DNA from: a virus
DNA: 64,000 nt
Virus record (IMG/VR): IMGVR_UViG_3300040801_000524
Coordinates: 1-64,000 of that record
Direction: 5' to 3' (one strand)
Positions 5,998-13,796 of the stretch are shown in pieces. Each line of letters begins with the position of its first letter. The stretch's first letter is position 1. A model generated the notes under the pieces. The model worked only from the letters and a program-made list of their open reading frames with translations, did not search any database and was not told the DNA's origin. The translations under genes were made by a program, and so were the position numbers.

Positions 5998-6082
5998 GTT
6001 GGCAGAGTGGTCGATTGCGCACGCTTGGAAAGCGTGTGGACCCTAACGGGTTCCGTGAGTTCGAATCTCACACCTACCACCA
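5993..6082 (+). tRNA. tRNA-Ser (GGA)
   Basis: GGTAGGT (5993-5999) pairs perfectly with ACCTACC (6072-6078). The anticodon arm CACGC TTGGAAA GCGTG gives GGA. A long variable arm and a GTGAG TTCGAAT CTCAC T-arm are present, and CCA is encoded. The discriminator is A, unusual for serine, where G is normal. Its first seven bases include the TAG stop of the upstream gene. Confidence 0.9.
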
Positions 6083-6084
6083 AT

Positions 6085-6113
6085 TTGACACACGTATATA
6101 CGTATGTTATACT
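6085..6113 (+). promoter_or_regulatory. Strong sigma70-type promoter with a palindromic spacer
   Basis: TTGACA (6085-6090) is followed after 17 bp by TATACT (6108-6113). The spacer contains the perfect 12 bp palindrome ACGTATATACGT (6092-6103), which would place a dimeric repressor on top of the promoter. It sits just after tRNA-Ser and drives the operon starting at 6142. The operator role is inference. Confidence 0.8.
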
Positions 6114-6141
6114 CTCATTGTGAAGTGATGGGAGTATAACT

Positions 6142-6315
6142 ATGCGTGCAAACGGTACCTTCATTCAGAAGGTTGAAGAGAAGATTGCCAAGATGCGCAA
6201 GGACGATGCCATATCGTATTTGCGTGGAACAGTGAACAAAGGGTTCAACGGCAGTGTGAACAACGCTACCACCATAGCCCTTGAGAAGATTCTTGAACGA
6301 GTGAGGGGTTCATAA
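6142..6315 (+). CDS. Hypothetical protein, 57 aa
   Basis: ATG 6142 has GGGAG seven bases upstream and is the first gene behind the promoter at 6085. The protein (start MRANGTFIQKVEEKIAKMRK) is basic and helical in its first half and ends in another helix (TIALEKILERVRG). It could be a small DNA-binding or antirepressor-type protein, but no family is recognised. Its TAA overlaps the next ATG (TAATG). Confidence 0.6.
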   Translation: MRANGTFIQKVEEKIAKMRKDDAISYLRGTVNKGFNGSVNNATTIALEKILERVRGS

Positions 6316-6629
6316 TGGCAAGGGCAAAGGTAACACACAGTCAAGATGGTGTGACGATCACGTTCCGTGGAGACCCAAAGTCTCCGGAACCGTCAACCGG
6401 GGTGATCCGATTCCCCGGGGGACATGTTGAAGTGACCCGCTGTACCGATGGTACGTACTGGGCACATTTGGAAGTCGATGAACCGGCCAACACGGTTGAC
6501 AGCCGGATCGACCACGATTACGAAGGCTACCGAAAGATGAACGGGCAAATCCCCGATCTTCCGGAAGCCAATCATGTGAAAAAGATCGCTATCCGGGTCG
6601 ATGGACCATTCAGGGAGAACGGTCAATGA
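6315..6629 (+). CDS. Hypothetical protein, 104 aa
   Basis: It is translationally coupled to the preceding gene by TAATG. The sequence alternates polar and hydrophobic residues (VTITFRGD; GVIRFPGGHVEVTRC) and looks like a small beta-sheet domain with a helical tail. No catalytic residues or known family were recognised. It lies in the operon leading to the RNase H-like gene. Confidence 0.65.
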   Translation: MARAKVTHSQDGVTITFRGDPKSPEPSTGVIRFPGGHVEVTRCTDGTYWAHLEVDEPANTVDSRIDHDYEGYRKMNGQIPDLPEANHVKKIAIRVDGPFRENGQ

Positions 6630-6645
6630 AGTAAAGGGGGTTCCT

Positions 6646-7113
6646 GTGTTTACCGAAAAGCAGAAAGAAGAAATCATGGACTACCTGATCGAAACACCGG
6701 GTTCGATCTACCTTGGCTGTGACTCAGTGAAGTACAAAAAAGGTGGACGCTGGTATGCAAGATATGCTACAGTTTTGGTTGTCCACATTGAGGACCGTCA
6801 TGGTTGCAAAGTCTTCGGATACATCGAACATGAACCAGACCATGACGACAAGGAAGACAAGCCCCGTCTTCGTCTGATGAACGAAGTGTACAAGGTTGCT
6901 GAATGCTACCTTGCCTTCGGTGAACTATTCGAAGACCGCAATGTCGAAATTCACCTTGACGTGAACCCGAAGGAAGAACACGCTTCTTCTGCTGTGGTGA
7001 AGCAAGCCGTTGGTTACATCTTGGGTGTGACCGGCATACAACCGCTGATCAAGCCTCAAGCGTTCGCTGCATCCTATGCGGCCGATGCCGGGGCAAGAAA
7101 GGACTTGTACTGA
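6646..7113 (+). CDS. RNase H-like nuclease of the DUF458/YkuK type, 155 aa
   Basis: GTG 6646 is chosen because AAAGGGGG lies five bases before it; an ATG at 6601 in the same frame has no site. The protein shows SIYLGCDSVKYKKGGRWYAR near the start, a conserved acidic residue in the middle and IHLDVNP later. These are the acidic positions of an RNase H fold, in the arrangement of the DUF458 family. Its place upstream of 33-59-32 is where T4 has rnh, so removal of RNA primers is a reasonable inferred role. Confidence 0.7.
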   Translation: MFTEKQKEEIMDYLIETPGSIYLGCDSVKYKKGGRWYARYATVLVVHIEDRHGCKVFGYIEHEPDHDDKEDKPRLRLMNEVYKVAECYLAFGELFEDRNVEIHLDVNPKEEHASSAVVKQAVGYILGVTGIQPLIKPQAFAASYAADAGARKDLY

Positions 7114-7119
7114 TTCTAT

Positions 7120-7198
7120 GGTGTGTGTAGCATAATTGGAGTAATGCCCCTGACTGTGACTCAGGTAGATGCCAGTTCGATTCTGGTCACACACCCCA
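7120..7198 (+). tRNA. tRNA-His (GUG)
   Basis: GTGTGTG (7121-7127) pairs with CACACAC (7188-7194). The extra G at 7120 faces C7195, the G-1:C73 pair that identifies histidine tRNA. The anticodon arm CCTGA CTGTGAC TCAGG gives GUG. The T-arm is GCCAG TTCGATT CTGGT, and CCA is encoded. Confidence 0.93.
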
Positions 7199-7218
7199 AA
7201 CAACGTGAGGATGAAACA

Positions 7219-7434
7219 ATGCCAAAAGATTGGAAAGTGACAAAGACCGCTGATGGTGCCACCAAGCGCACCCGCACATCACAGGCGAACAAGATCGGTG
7301 GTCGCAAAGCCGGTAAGGCCGCACGTCTGATGTCTGATGAAGACCTTCAGCGTTACGCCAAGCCCGGTGGCCGTGGGAAAGATCGTGTGCGTGCACGTGC
7401 GGAACTCGAAAGACGTGGTGTGACGTATGCGTGA
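7219..7434 (+). CDS. Small very basic protein, 71 aa, in the dsbA position
   Basis: ATG 7219 follows GTGAGG. The protein is rich in Lys and Arg (KVTKTADGATKRTRTSQANK; GGRKAGKAARL), as expected for a nucleic-acid-binding protein. It sits between the RNase H-like gene and the gp33-like gene, where T4 carries the dsDNA-binding late-transcription helper dsbA. I see no clear sequence similarity to DsbA, so the functional link is positional only. Confidence 0.6.
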   Translation: MPKDWKVTKTADGATKRTRTSQANKIGGRKAGKAARLMSDEDLQRYAKPGGRGKDRVRARAELERRGVTYA

Positions 7435-7660
7435 GGTTGAAGTGACTTCCAAAGAGAAATTCGCCACCGAAATACATCGGATGTGTCGAGATGAAGACCT
7501 TGACGTGTTCGAAGCGGTGGTTGAATTTTGCTCACGGCATGAATGTGACATGGAAGATGTCATTCCACTACTTGACAATGGCCTTCGTGAAGACATCAAG
7601 GTGGCGTCAATCCGCAACCGCTACGTCCGGGGGTTCAAACTGAATCAACTGGACCTGTAA
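7427..7660 (+). CDS. 33: gp33-like late-transcription coactivator, 77 aa
   Basis: The pattern FATEIHRMC...FEAVVEFCSRHECDMEDVIPLL resembles the gp33 late-transcription coactivators of T4-like and cyanophages, which start with a short helix and a Y/F-C-E-x-x-x-x-(I/M)-E segment. gp33 binds the RNA polymerase beta flap and links it to the sliding clamp, giving strong late promoters. The position directly before gene 59 is the same as in T4. The gene overlaps the preceding one by eight bases. The assignment is from similarity and order, not a search. Confidence 0.65.
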   Translation: MREVEVTSKEKFATEIHRMCRDEDLDVFEAVVEFCSRHECDMEDVIPLLDNGLREDIKVASIRNRYVRGFKLNQLDL

Positions 7661-8260
7661 ATGCTGCCAGATGCTTATGATGCTTATGTGATGTGGATGG
7701 CTATGAAACGCCATTTCACAAGCAAGTACGACTTCATCAAATACAATGGGAAAGTGAAGGCTTCCCGTGAATCCTTCGAGAAGAAGAACTTCAAGAAGTT
7801 TCTGTACGCACTCTCCACGAAATACAAACAAGACCTGAAGGCTTTTCTTGTTGCCGTCTACTGTCGTGATGGCAATGGGGACGTTTGGTGTGGGGAATTG
7901 CTTGAAGACAAGTATCACCAAGAGTTTTTGGCACGTGAGAAGCGTGTACAAGCCCTGACAAAGACTTTCAAGACGGATGTGACCACCATTGCCGACTTCA
8001 TGGAAGAGACCGGTATGAGCTTCAGGGACGTTCTGGTGGGGCACAATGGTAACCTTCCACCCATCATCCAACTTGAGAACAAGGACCTTATTTGCCCTGA
8101 GACGGTGTACATCGTTCACAAGCTGACTGGATTTTTAGACAAAGAAAATGTCCACCCATCGTGGGATGACAACAAACTTCGCTTGACTAAATTGAAGGGG
8201 TTTATTCGTATTGATGATATAGGAAATCTTGCTAATGTCCTTCGATCTGCAATCGGCTAA
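7661..8260 (+). CDS. 59: gp59-like helicase loader, 199 aa
   Basis: Residues about 10-45 read MAMKRHFTSKYDFIKYNGKV, closely matching the KYDVIKYN signature of T4 gp59. The length is near that of T4 gp59 (217 aa) and the protein lies between 33 and 32 as in T4. gp59 loads the replicative helicase gp41 onto gp32-coated forked DNA. The coding sequence follows gene 33 without a gap. Its last 26 bases overlap an HNH gene, and the final ~45 codons are AT-rich, so the C-terminus may have been altered by that insertion. Confidence 0.85.
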   Translation: MLPDAYDAYVMWMAMKRHFTSKYDFIKYNGKVKASRESFEKKNFKKFLYALSTKYKQDLKAFLVAVYCRDGNGDVWCGELLEDKYHQEFLAREKRVQALTKTFKTDVTTIADFMEETGMSFRDVLVGHNGNLPPIIQLENKDLICPETVYIVHKLTGFLDKENVHPSWDDNKLRLTKLKGFIRIDDIGNLANVLRSAIG

Positions 8261-8702
8261 AAAATACCTCAGATACGACAATGGGTCTTTCTTTTGGAAA
8301 GAGAGACCGGGCATTCGTTCACGTGTTCGTGTAGGGGATCGTGCTGGACATCTAAACAAACCATCTGGATATAGAATTATTTCTCTGTTTGGTAAAAAAA
8401 TTCCTGAACACAGATTGGTGTGGTTATTTTTTGGAAACACTATCGAAGATGGGCATGTAATAGATCATATAAATGGAATCAGAGATGATAACAGATATGA
8501 GAATCTTCGACATTGCACCCCACACGAAAACATGCAAAATGTTGAAGCGGTTGGTGCATATTGGAGAGAACATGCCAAAAAATTTCAAGCAATGATCATG
8601 GTTGATGGGAAATCCAAATCACTTGGGTATTACGATACGTTAGAAGAAGCCCGAAAAGAATACTTGACAGCGAAGAAGAAATACCATACTATATACAGAT
8701 AG
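8235..8702 (+). CDS. HNH homing endonuclease, 155 aa
   Basis: The protein contains an HNH core: PEHRLVWLFFG, then GHVIDHINGIRDDNRYENLR, followed by a C-terminal segment (SLGYYDTLEEARKEYLTAKK) typical of phage HNH nucleases with an AP2-like DNA-binding tail. ATG 8235 lies within the end of gene 59; a TTG two codons earlier is an alternative. Base composition is clearly AT-richer than the flanking replication genes, a sign of transfer. It separates 59 from 32. Confidence 0.85.
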   Translation: MSFDLQSAKKYLRYDNGSFFWKERPGIRSRVRVGDRAGHLNKPSGYRIISLFGKKIPEHRLVWLFFGNTIEDGHVIDHINGIRDDNRYENLRHCTPHENMQNVEAVGAYWREHAKKFQAMIMVDGKSKSLGYYDTLEEARKEYLTAKKKYHTIYR

Positions 8703-8786
8703 TGTTTCACACGACACTATACTCTGAAACCTTAGCCTCATTTTAGGGGAAATCCCACTTAGGCACAACAATGGAGAAAATCATCT

Positions 8787-9806
8787 ATGTCATATTTCAG
8801 TTCCATGAAGAAAAACCGAAAGAATCGTTCCGCAAAACTCCGTGAGAAAATCGAGAAGGACTCCCAGAAGGGTGGTTCCAGTCACGATGATCCCCGAGAG
8901 TGGAAGCTGACCCGTGACAAGGCGTCAAACGGATTTGCGGTAATCCGATTCCTTCCCCCATCCGAGGCCGACATCAAAGCGGCCGGTCCCGATGCCAGTC
9001 CTGAAGACATCGAACCGTGGGCACTGCTGTACAAACACGGTTTCAAGGTCAACGGCAAGTGGTTCATCAACGAATGTCCCCGCACCATTGGTAAAGACTG
9101 CCCGGTCTGTGAGGCCGAGAAAGAAGCGGTCGAAGCTGCCGGTGGTTGGGATTTGCCCCGTGAACATCCCGCACGCAAGCGTTACACTGAACGCAAGGGT
9201 GGCAAAAACTACTACAGCAACATCCTTGTGGTCAAGGACCCGGCCAACCCGGAGAACGAAGGCAAGGTCTTCATCTTCCGGTACGGTGCCAAGATTCATG
9301 AAAAGCTGGTTGCCCCGATGTTCCCGGAGTTCGAAGATGAAGAATCCATGGACCCGTTCTGCCCTTGGGAAGGTGCGAATTTCAAGCTGAAGGTCATGAA
9401 GAAAGACGGTTACGTGAACTACGACCGTTCTGAATTCGAATCTCCGTCTGCCATCGCTGATGATGACGAAGAGATCGAAGCCATTCTCGGCCAGATGCAT
9501 GAACTGAGTTCCTACCTGAAGGAAGACAAGTTCAAGGACTACGACAAGCTGAAGGCTGAGTACGAACGCATCATCAACGGCAAGGCCCCGACCCGTTCAT
9601 CCATCGAAGACGATGACGATGAAGCGGCCGGTGGTACCCGTGATCGCAAGGTCAATGACGATGACGACAAGCCCGCACGCACGTCTGGCAGACGCACCAA
9701 ACCCGCAAAGAAGGAAGAAGCTGAAGAACCGGCCGAATCCAACGACAGCGGTGAAGAAGATGGGGATGACATGGCCTACTTCCAAGGTCTCTTGGATGAA
9801 GACTGA
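8787..9806 (+). CDS. 32: Single-stranded DNA-binding protein gp32, 339 aa
   Basis: The N-terminus has a basic stretch, SMKKNRKNRSAKLREKIEK, like the cooperativity (LAST) region of T4 gp32. The core contains FINECPRTIGKDCPVCE near residues 90-106, supplying cysteines for the structural zinc. The last ~70 residues are extremely acidic and low-complexity, the protein-interaction tail. T4 gp32 is 301 aa. It coats single-stranded DNA and recruits gp59, the polymerase and primosome. ATG 8787 follows an AT-rich leader; a strong terminator lies behind the gene. Confidence 0.92.
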   Translation: MSYFSSMKKNRKNRSAKLREKIEKDSQKGGSSHDDPREWKLTRDKASNGFAVIRFLPPSEADIKAAGPDASPEDIEPWALLYKHGFKVNGKWFINECPRTIGKDCPVCEAEKEAVEAAGGWDLPREHPARKRYTERKGGKNYYSNILVVKDPANPENEGKVFIFRYGAKIHEKLVAPMFPEFEDEESMDPFCPWEGANFKLKVMKKDGYVNYDRSEFESPSAIADDDEEIEAILGQMHELSSYLKEDKFKDYDKLKAEYERIINGKAPTRSSIEDDDDEAAGGTRDRKVNDDDDKPARTSGRRTKPAKKEEAEEPAESNDSGEEDGDDMAYFQGLLDED

Positions 9807-9828
9807 TAAATCCGCAACTTAGGAGAAG

Positions 9829-9858
9829 GGGGACCCGGGAGACCGGGTTCCCTTTTTT
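9829..9858 (+). terminator. Rho-independent terminator after gene 32
   Basis: GGGGACCCGG (9829-9838), loop GAGA, CCGGGTTCCC (9843-9852) and six T residues form a 10 bp stem with one G-U pair and a U-tract. It separates the replication genes from the following small regulator. Confidence 0.93.
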
Positions 9859-9864
9859 GGTGAT

Positions 9865-10053
9865 ATGAGCAACAAAAAACTATACTCTTTCCGATTCGAC
9901 ACTGGTCTGATAGAACAGATTGACGAAATCGCTGTAGACAACTACACCAATCGAACCGAGTACCTTACCCGGCTGATGGTGAAGGACCTACAAGAACGTC
10001 AGTTACGCCAGACCGTGGGTAATGAATCGGTCGGTCACTCGCTGCAAGGTTGA
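9865..10053 (+). CDS. Ribbon-helix-helix DNA-binding protein, 62 aa
   Basis: The sequence KLYSFRFDTGLIEQIDEIA followed by NYTNRTEYLTRLMVKDL is a textbook ribbon-helix-helix pattern: a short strand, a helix, a turn with N-R-T/S, and a second helix. Such proteins bind operators as dimers (Arc/CopG/MetJ type). The ATG lies seven bases after the gene 32 terminator, so it may rely on readthrough or on weak local initiation. Its last 51 bases overlap the end of the convergent tape-measure gene. It is a candidate ligand for palindromic sites such as that at 6092, which is inference. Confidence 0.7.
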   Translation: MSNKKLYSFRFDTGLIEQIDEIAVDNYTNRTEYLTRLMVKDLQERQLRQTVGNESVGHSLQG

Positions 10054-12858
10054 GTCTCCATTTCTGGCTGACTTCTGACCACCACCGGTTGAACGACCAG
10101 TGCTTGCTGACTGTTGTGCCAATGAATGACTTTTCTGCGGTGGTAGCTGGACCGGTGCCTGTGGCTTGTTGGCCATAGCTTTGGCATCATTGTACCCAAC
10201 AATAGAACGTTCCAACGCTGCCGTTTGAATCTTGCCCGGGGTTTCATCCGGACTTTCCAACTTGGCCGCACGCATCGCTTCACGAATTTCATCACTGGAT
10301 GTTCCTGTGGCCTGTCCATAAGCAGATCGACCACTTCGTGGGTCTGCAACAGATGCCCACTCACGTGACAATTCACGCTGGAACTGTGCTTCCGACATCT
10401 CCCCACGTTGGAACTTGGCAAGACCACGTTTCATCAACAGGGAATCACCGATCTGTTCCTGAAGGGTGGAATCGAACAACGCATCATCCGAGAACCCAAG
10501 TTTCTTCTGTTGTTCAGCAAGGGTTCCCTGAGTAACCTGATACTTACCTACCGCACCCGTACCCATGCGTGTGCCCGGGATGGTTCCCTTGGTGGCTGCA
10601 ATCTGTTTCTTTTGGAATGCCTTGACTTCGGCCACGGTCATCTGTGACAATGGCTTGTCTGGCATTGCGTACTGACCATATCCGTAGGGAACATCGTACC
10701 CGGATTCAAAACCATGTTTGCGTGCCTTCGCATCGCTGGTACCTTCACCTTCGGCAATCTCATTGCGCAGACGATCAAATCCAGACCCGGTTAGAACACC
10801 GGCATTGTCTTTTGCCTGATCGACAGTCGGTCCACCCATGGTACCACGGCCAGCCGGTTTCCCACCCGATTCTTCCGTCCACGGCTTTCCAGCCGCATCT
10901 GTAAGGATGTCACCAGTGTAATTCTCACCTTCGTAGATCGGGGCACCGGTATCAGTGTATGCAACCGGCTTCGCTTCATCTGACCAGAAGTCATACCATG
11001 CCGGACCTTCCCGAGCTTCCTTGTTCACATTGGAGATTCGCTTGTCAACACCGGCCATTGCCTGTTCCTGTTCCTTCTTCACGTCATCCTTGGTAATGTC
11101 ACGTGCCAGAAGGGCCGCATCGATACCAGCGGACACGGCTGTACCCGCACCCGGGACAAGGGATACCGCACCGGATGCAAGTTCCGCACCGGCACCGGCA
11201 TAATCACCCTCAAGCAAACGGGAAATAGCGAATGCGCCACCGGCCAACAGACCAATGACTGGAATCTTCTTCAACAGGGACTTGCCGATACCTTTACCAG
11301 CCGACTTGGTAGCAGACTTGGCAACACCACCGGTTGCTTTCGCTGCCGCTTCTGTAGCTGCCGGGGCAACCTTTTCCTGTAGCTTGGTGAAGCTGCCAGT
11401 CAACTTGTCACCCATCTTGGACATGCCAACCATACCAGCAAGACCGGCCGCACCGGTTACAGCCGGTTTGGCAAACTTCAGAAGGGCCGAAGCTGGCTTC
11501 TTGAACTTCCCGGCCATCTTCCCAAGAATACCGGCACCAGCGGCCCCGGCAACACCACCGACCACTTCATCAAACATGCCACCATCACCACCCCCACCAA
11601 ATCCACCGGCTTTGCCGATCTTGGTGAAGGACTTGTCCATTTTCTCAAGGTGGCCGATCATGGTGTCGAACTTCTCAAGGACTTCTTCTTGCCACTGGAC
11701 ACGTTCAGCATGACGTTCATCATCTTCACGTTCATCATCACGGCCACGGATTCTCTCAAAGTTCTCCATGGTCTTGGATTCGAGATCGTCCACACGTGAA
11801 CTTGGATCGATGGCTTCCTCAAGGACTTCGGCCGAACGTCTCATGCTGGCCATGGCTTCTTGACGTTGTTCTTCCATCTCGGCATCATGATCACGAACGA
11901 ATGATGCTGACGCACCACCGGTTACACCGAAGATGTCTGCCAGATCATCGGCCGACAGCGGGGCATCACCGGTATCCGAGTATTCGTCTTCAGGGAATGC
12001 GAACCCACCGGCAAACGCTTCGGCAATACCAGCCTGAATGCCTTCTTGGAGACCTTCTTGGAATGCTTCTTGCATCTCTTCGCTGTCGAAACTCTGGGCC
12101 GCTTCCATGTTGGCCTTGTCAATTTCTTCTTGACGTTTGGCAGCAAGGTCCTGATCCTTCTTTCGATCTTCTTCGATGACCTTGGCGTAGTTCTGTCTGC
12201 GAAGGTCTTCCGCAACCATCTTGCGTTCCATTTGCTTACGGCCACGATACGAACGGACGGCATCGGCACCGACCTTAAACAGACCCATGGCAATCGGGTT
12301 GTTGTCAAAGAAGCCCGCTGCCAGTGATTGGATGTCAAGGTACTGTTCGGTCAGTTCCCCCATCTTGTTCATACCACGGGTCAGAAGGTTGGAACGCTTC
12401 TCATGTTCACGTTGCATGAACTTCAAGGACTTGCCATACTGTTCCAGAAGGAAATCACGTTCCTGAAGTTCATCATCGTTGATGATCTGTTCAGTCAACG
12501 CTTGCATTCTGGTGATGTTGGCCTTCAATTCATCCCGGGTCATTCGGTGCACATCCGAGACCACATCTTTCAGGGAATCCACGTAGAGTTTGGTGACTTC
12601 GTTTGACTCAAAGGGATTTTGGACATCCCGGGTGTCGGTTTGTCCACGGATGTAGGCCGCTTCTTGCTGCGCTTCCAGATCGGCAATGCGATTGCTGATC
12701 TTTCGTTCGATCTTGTGAACAGCCTTGGTGACATCGAACGCATCGTCTTTCATCTGTCGATTGATCGAATCCAACAGACGATTTGTCTCTTTTGCGGTCG
12801 CTTTATCACGAATCGCATCAACGATTTGTCCGAATCCACCTTTGTTGTCTATTGGCAT
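10003..12858 (-). CDS. 29: Tail tape measure protein with muramidase-like domain, 951 aa
   Basis: The N-terminal ~400 residues are long charged helices and coiled coils. Residues about 430-600 hold hydrophobic, glycine-alanine-rich segments (for example PVIGLLAGGAFAISRLL and AVSLVPGAGTAVSAG), as in tape measures that enter the membrane. Residues about 690-880 resemble a phage muramidase or transglycosylase: IAEGEGTSD with a likely catalytic Glu, GYDVPYGYG and GTGAVGKYQVT. It follows gp26 and a 58-aa protein, fitting the T4 gp29 role, though T4 gp29 (590 aa) has no lysozyme. It sets tail length and may help the tail pass the cell wall. Confidence 0.75.
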   Translation of the reverse strand: MPIDNKGGFGQIVDAIRDKATAKETNRLLDSINRQMKDDAFDVTKAVHKIERKISNRIADLEAQQEAAYIRGQTDTRDVQNPFESNEVTKLYVDSLKDVVSDVHRMTRDELKANITRMQALTEQIINDDELQERDFLLEQYGKSLKFMQREHEKRSNLLTRGMNKMGELTEQYLDIQSLAAGFFDNNPIAMGLFKVGADAVRSYRGRKQMERKMVAEDLRRQNYAKVIEEDRKKDQDLAAKRQEEIDKANMEAAQSFDSEEMQEAFQEGLQEGIQAGIAEAFAGGFAFPEDEYSDTGDAPLSADDLADIFGVTGGASASFVRDHDAEMEEQRQEAMASMRRSAEVLEEAIDPSSRVDDLESKTMENFERIRGRDDEREDDERHAERVQWQEEVLEKFDTMIGHLEKMDKSFTKIGKAGGFGGGGDGGMFDEVVGGVAGAAGAGILGKMAGKFKKPASALLKFAKPAVTGAAGLAGMVGMSKMGDKLTGSFTKLQEKVAPAATEAAAKATGGVAKSATKSAGKGIGKSLLKKIPVIGLLAGGAFAISRLLEGDYAGAGAELASGAVSLVPGAGTAVSAGIDAALLARDITKDDVKKEQEQAMAGVDKRISNVNKEAREGPAWYDFWSDEAKPVAYTDTGAPIYEGENYTGDILTDAAGKPWTEESGGKPAGRGTMGGPTVDQAKDNAGVLTGSGFDRLRNEIAEGEGTSDAKARKHGFESGYDVPYGYGQYAMPDKPLSQMTVAEVKAFQKKQIAATKGTIPGTRMGTGAVGKYQVTQGTLAEQQKKLGFSDDALFDSTLQEQIGDSLLMKRGLAKFQRGEMSEAQFQRELSREWASVADPRSGRSAYGQATGTSSDEIREAMRAAKLESPDETPGKIQTAALERSIVGYNDAKAMANKPQAPVQLPPQKSHSLAQQSASTGRSTGGGQKSARNGDSTLQRVTDRFITHGLA

Positions 12859-12859
12859 T

Positions 12860-13036
12860 TTACTGGCCTTTGTTCATCCGTTCTTGTTCTTTGTTCAGGT
12901 GATCTATCAACATGAGAGTGTAAATCTCACGTTCGAAGGGAACCACCCCTTCCAAGTCTTCGAGTCGATAACCAAAATTGTGCATCATCAAGAAGTTGGT
13001 CCGATACAAGGACATCAACTCCCCATCACCAAACAT
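12860..13036 (-). CDS. Small tail-assembly protein overlapping gp26, 58 aa
   Basis: The ATG overlaps the gp26 stop (TGATG on the minus strand) and the stop lies one base before the tape-measure ATG. The sequence begins MFGDGELMSLYRTNFLMMHN and continues with GYRLEDLEGVVPFEREIYT. The tight packing between gp26 and the tape measure, plus the pattern of an aromatic-rich helix followed by a PFER(E/D)I segment, suggests a small assembly partner in the place of T4 gp51 or a tape-measure chaperone. This is inferred from context. Confidence 0.75.
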   Translation of the reverse strand: MFGDGELMSLYRTNFLMMHNFGYRLEDLEGVVPFEREIYTLMLIDHLNKEQERMNKGQ

Positions 13037-13779
13037 CACGCTAAAAAATCATTCAATCCGGTCAACGTGATCTTGTCTTCATTGCCACACTTCGGGCACT
13101 TCAGCGGCAACACCATTTCCAAACGGGGCATGGTGTCAATGAAGGTTTCGAGCTTCTTCAGGTTATCCTCATGAAGGTTGCCCAAAAACACTTCCAGTTC
13201 ATCCGGGGTGAAATCCTTGCCCGGGGTGTGAACCCTGTCGGTGTCGAACACGTTCACGATACACGAAGAAATCACATCAAGCCCCTTCTCCAACAGGTTC
13301 TTGGCCGATTGGGTCTTGTACACCCCATACGGAAGATCACGCATGGTCACACCGATGTTGTCGGTCAACATGATCTTGTATTCATGCCCTTCCGGCCGGA
13401 AGACCTGAACATCGTTCAGCGGAATCTGAACCGGGATTTTGGTACCACACTTGGTTGCCATACCCACCGGCTTGTCTTCGCTGATTTCAGCGTTGCATCG
13501 GTAGAACATGTTCACCAGTTCCCCCGAGGACTTCGCCCGCACGTTCAGCATGACGTATTCAACATCGTAGACCGGGCTGGAATCGATGTCGAAGGCATCA
13601 AAGGTACACTGTCGAATCACGTCTTCAACAGCGTTGTTCAACTGCCCTTCATCCTTCATTTCGATTGCCTGAAGCATCAATTTCTGTTCACGTACCACGA
13701 ACGGTCGATACTTCAGTTGTTTTCCCGTAGACGGCACCGTCAAGGTGTACTTCGGGGTTTCAATTGTTGGTAGACTCAT
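13036..13779 (-). CDS. 26: gp26-like baseplate hub protein, 247 aa
   Basis: The protein starts MSLPTIETPKYTLTVPSTGK followed by YRPFVVREQKLMLQAIE, the characteristic opening of the T4 gp26 family (hub assembly; T4 gp26 is 208 aa). Near the C-terminus CPKCG, with an earlier cysteine pair (MFYRCNAE and MATKCG), suggests a small metal-binding site. In T4 it is needed to build the central hub of the baseplate. The start has AACATG preceded by GGAGTGAAAT on the minus strand, a good site. Confidence 0.85.
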   Translation of the reverse strand: MSLPTIETPKYTLTVPSTGKQLKYRPFVVREQKLMLQAIEMKDEGQLNNAVEDVIRQCTFDAFDIDSSPVYDVEYVMLNVRAKSSGELVNMFYRCNAEISEDKPVGMATKCGTKIPVQIPLNDVQVFRPEGHEYKIMLTDNIGVTMRDLPYGVYKTQSAKNLLEKGLDVISSCIVNVFDTDRVHTPGKDFTPDELEVFLGNLHEDNLKKLETFIDTMPRLEMVLPLKCPKCGNEDKITLTGLNDFLA

Positions 13780-13796
13780 GTTATTTCACTCCAAAA

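Noticed and set aside
10035-12606. Many open frames on the + strand opposite the tape-measure gene
   Set aside because: They are shadows of a 951-codon gene with clear domains, lack ribosome sites and have unnatural amino-acid composition.
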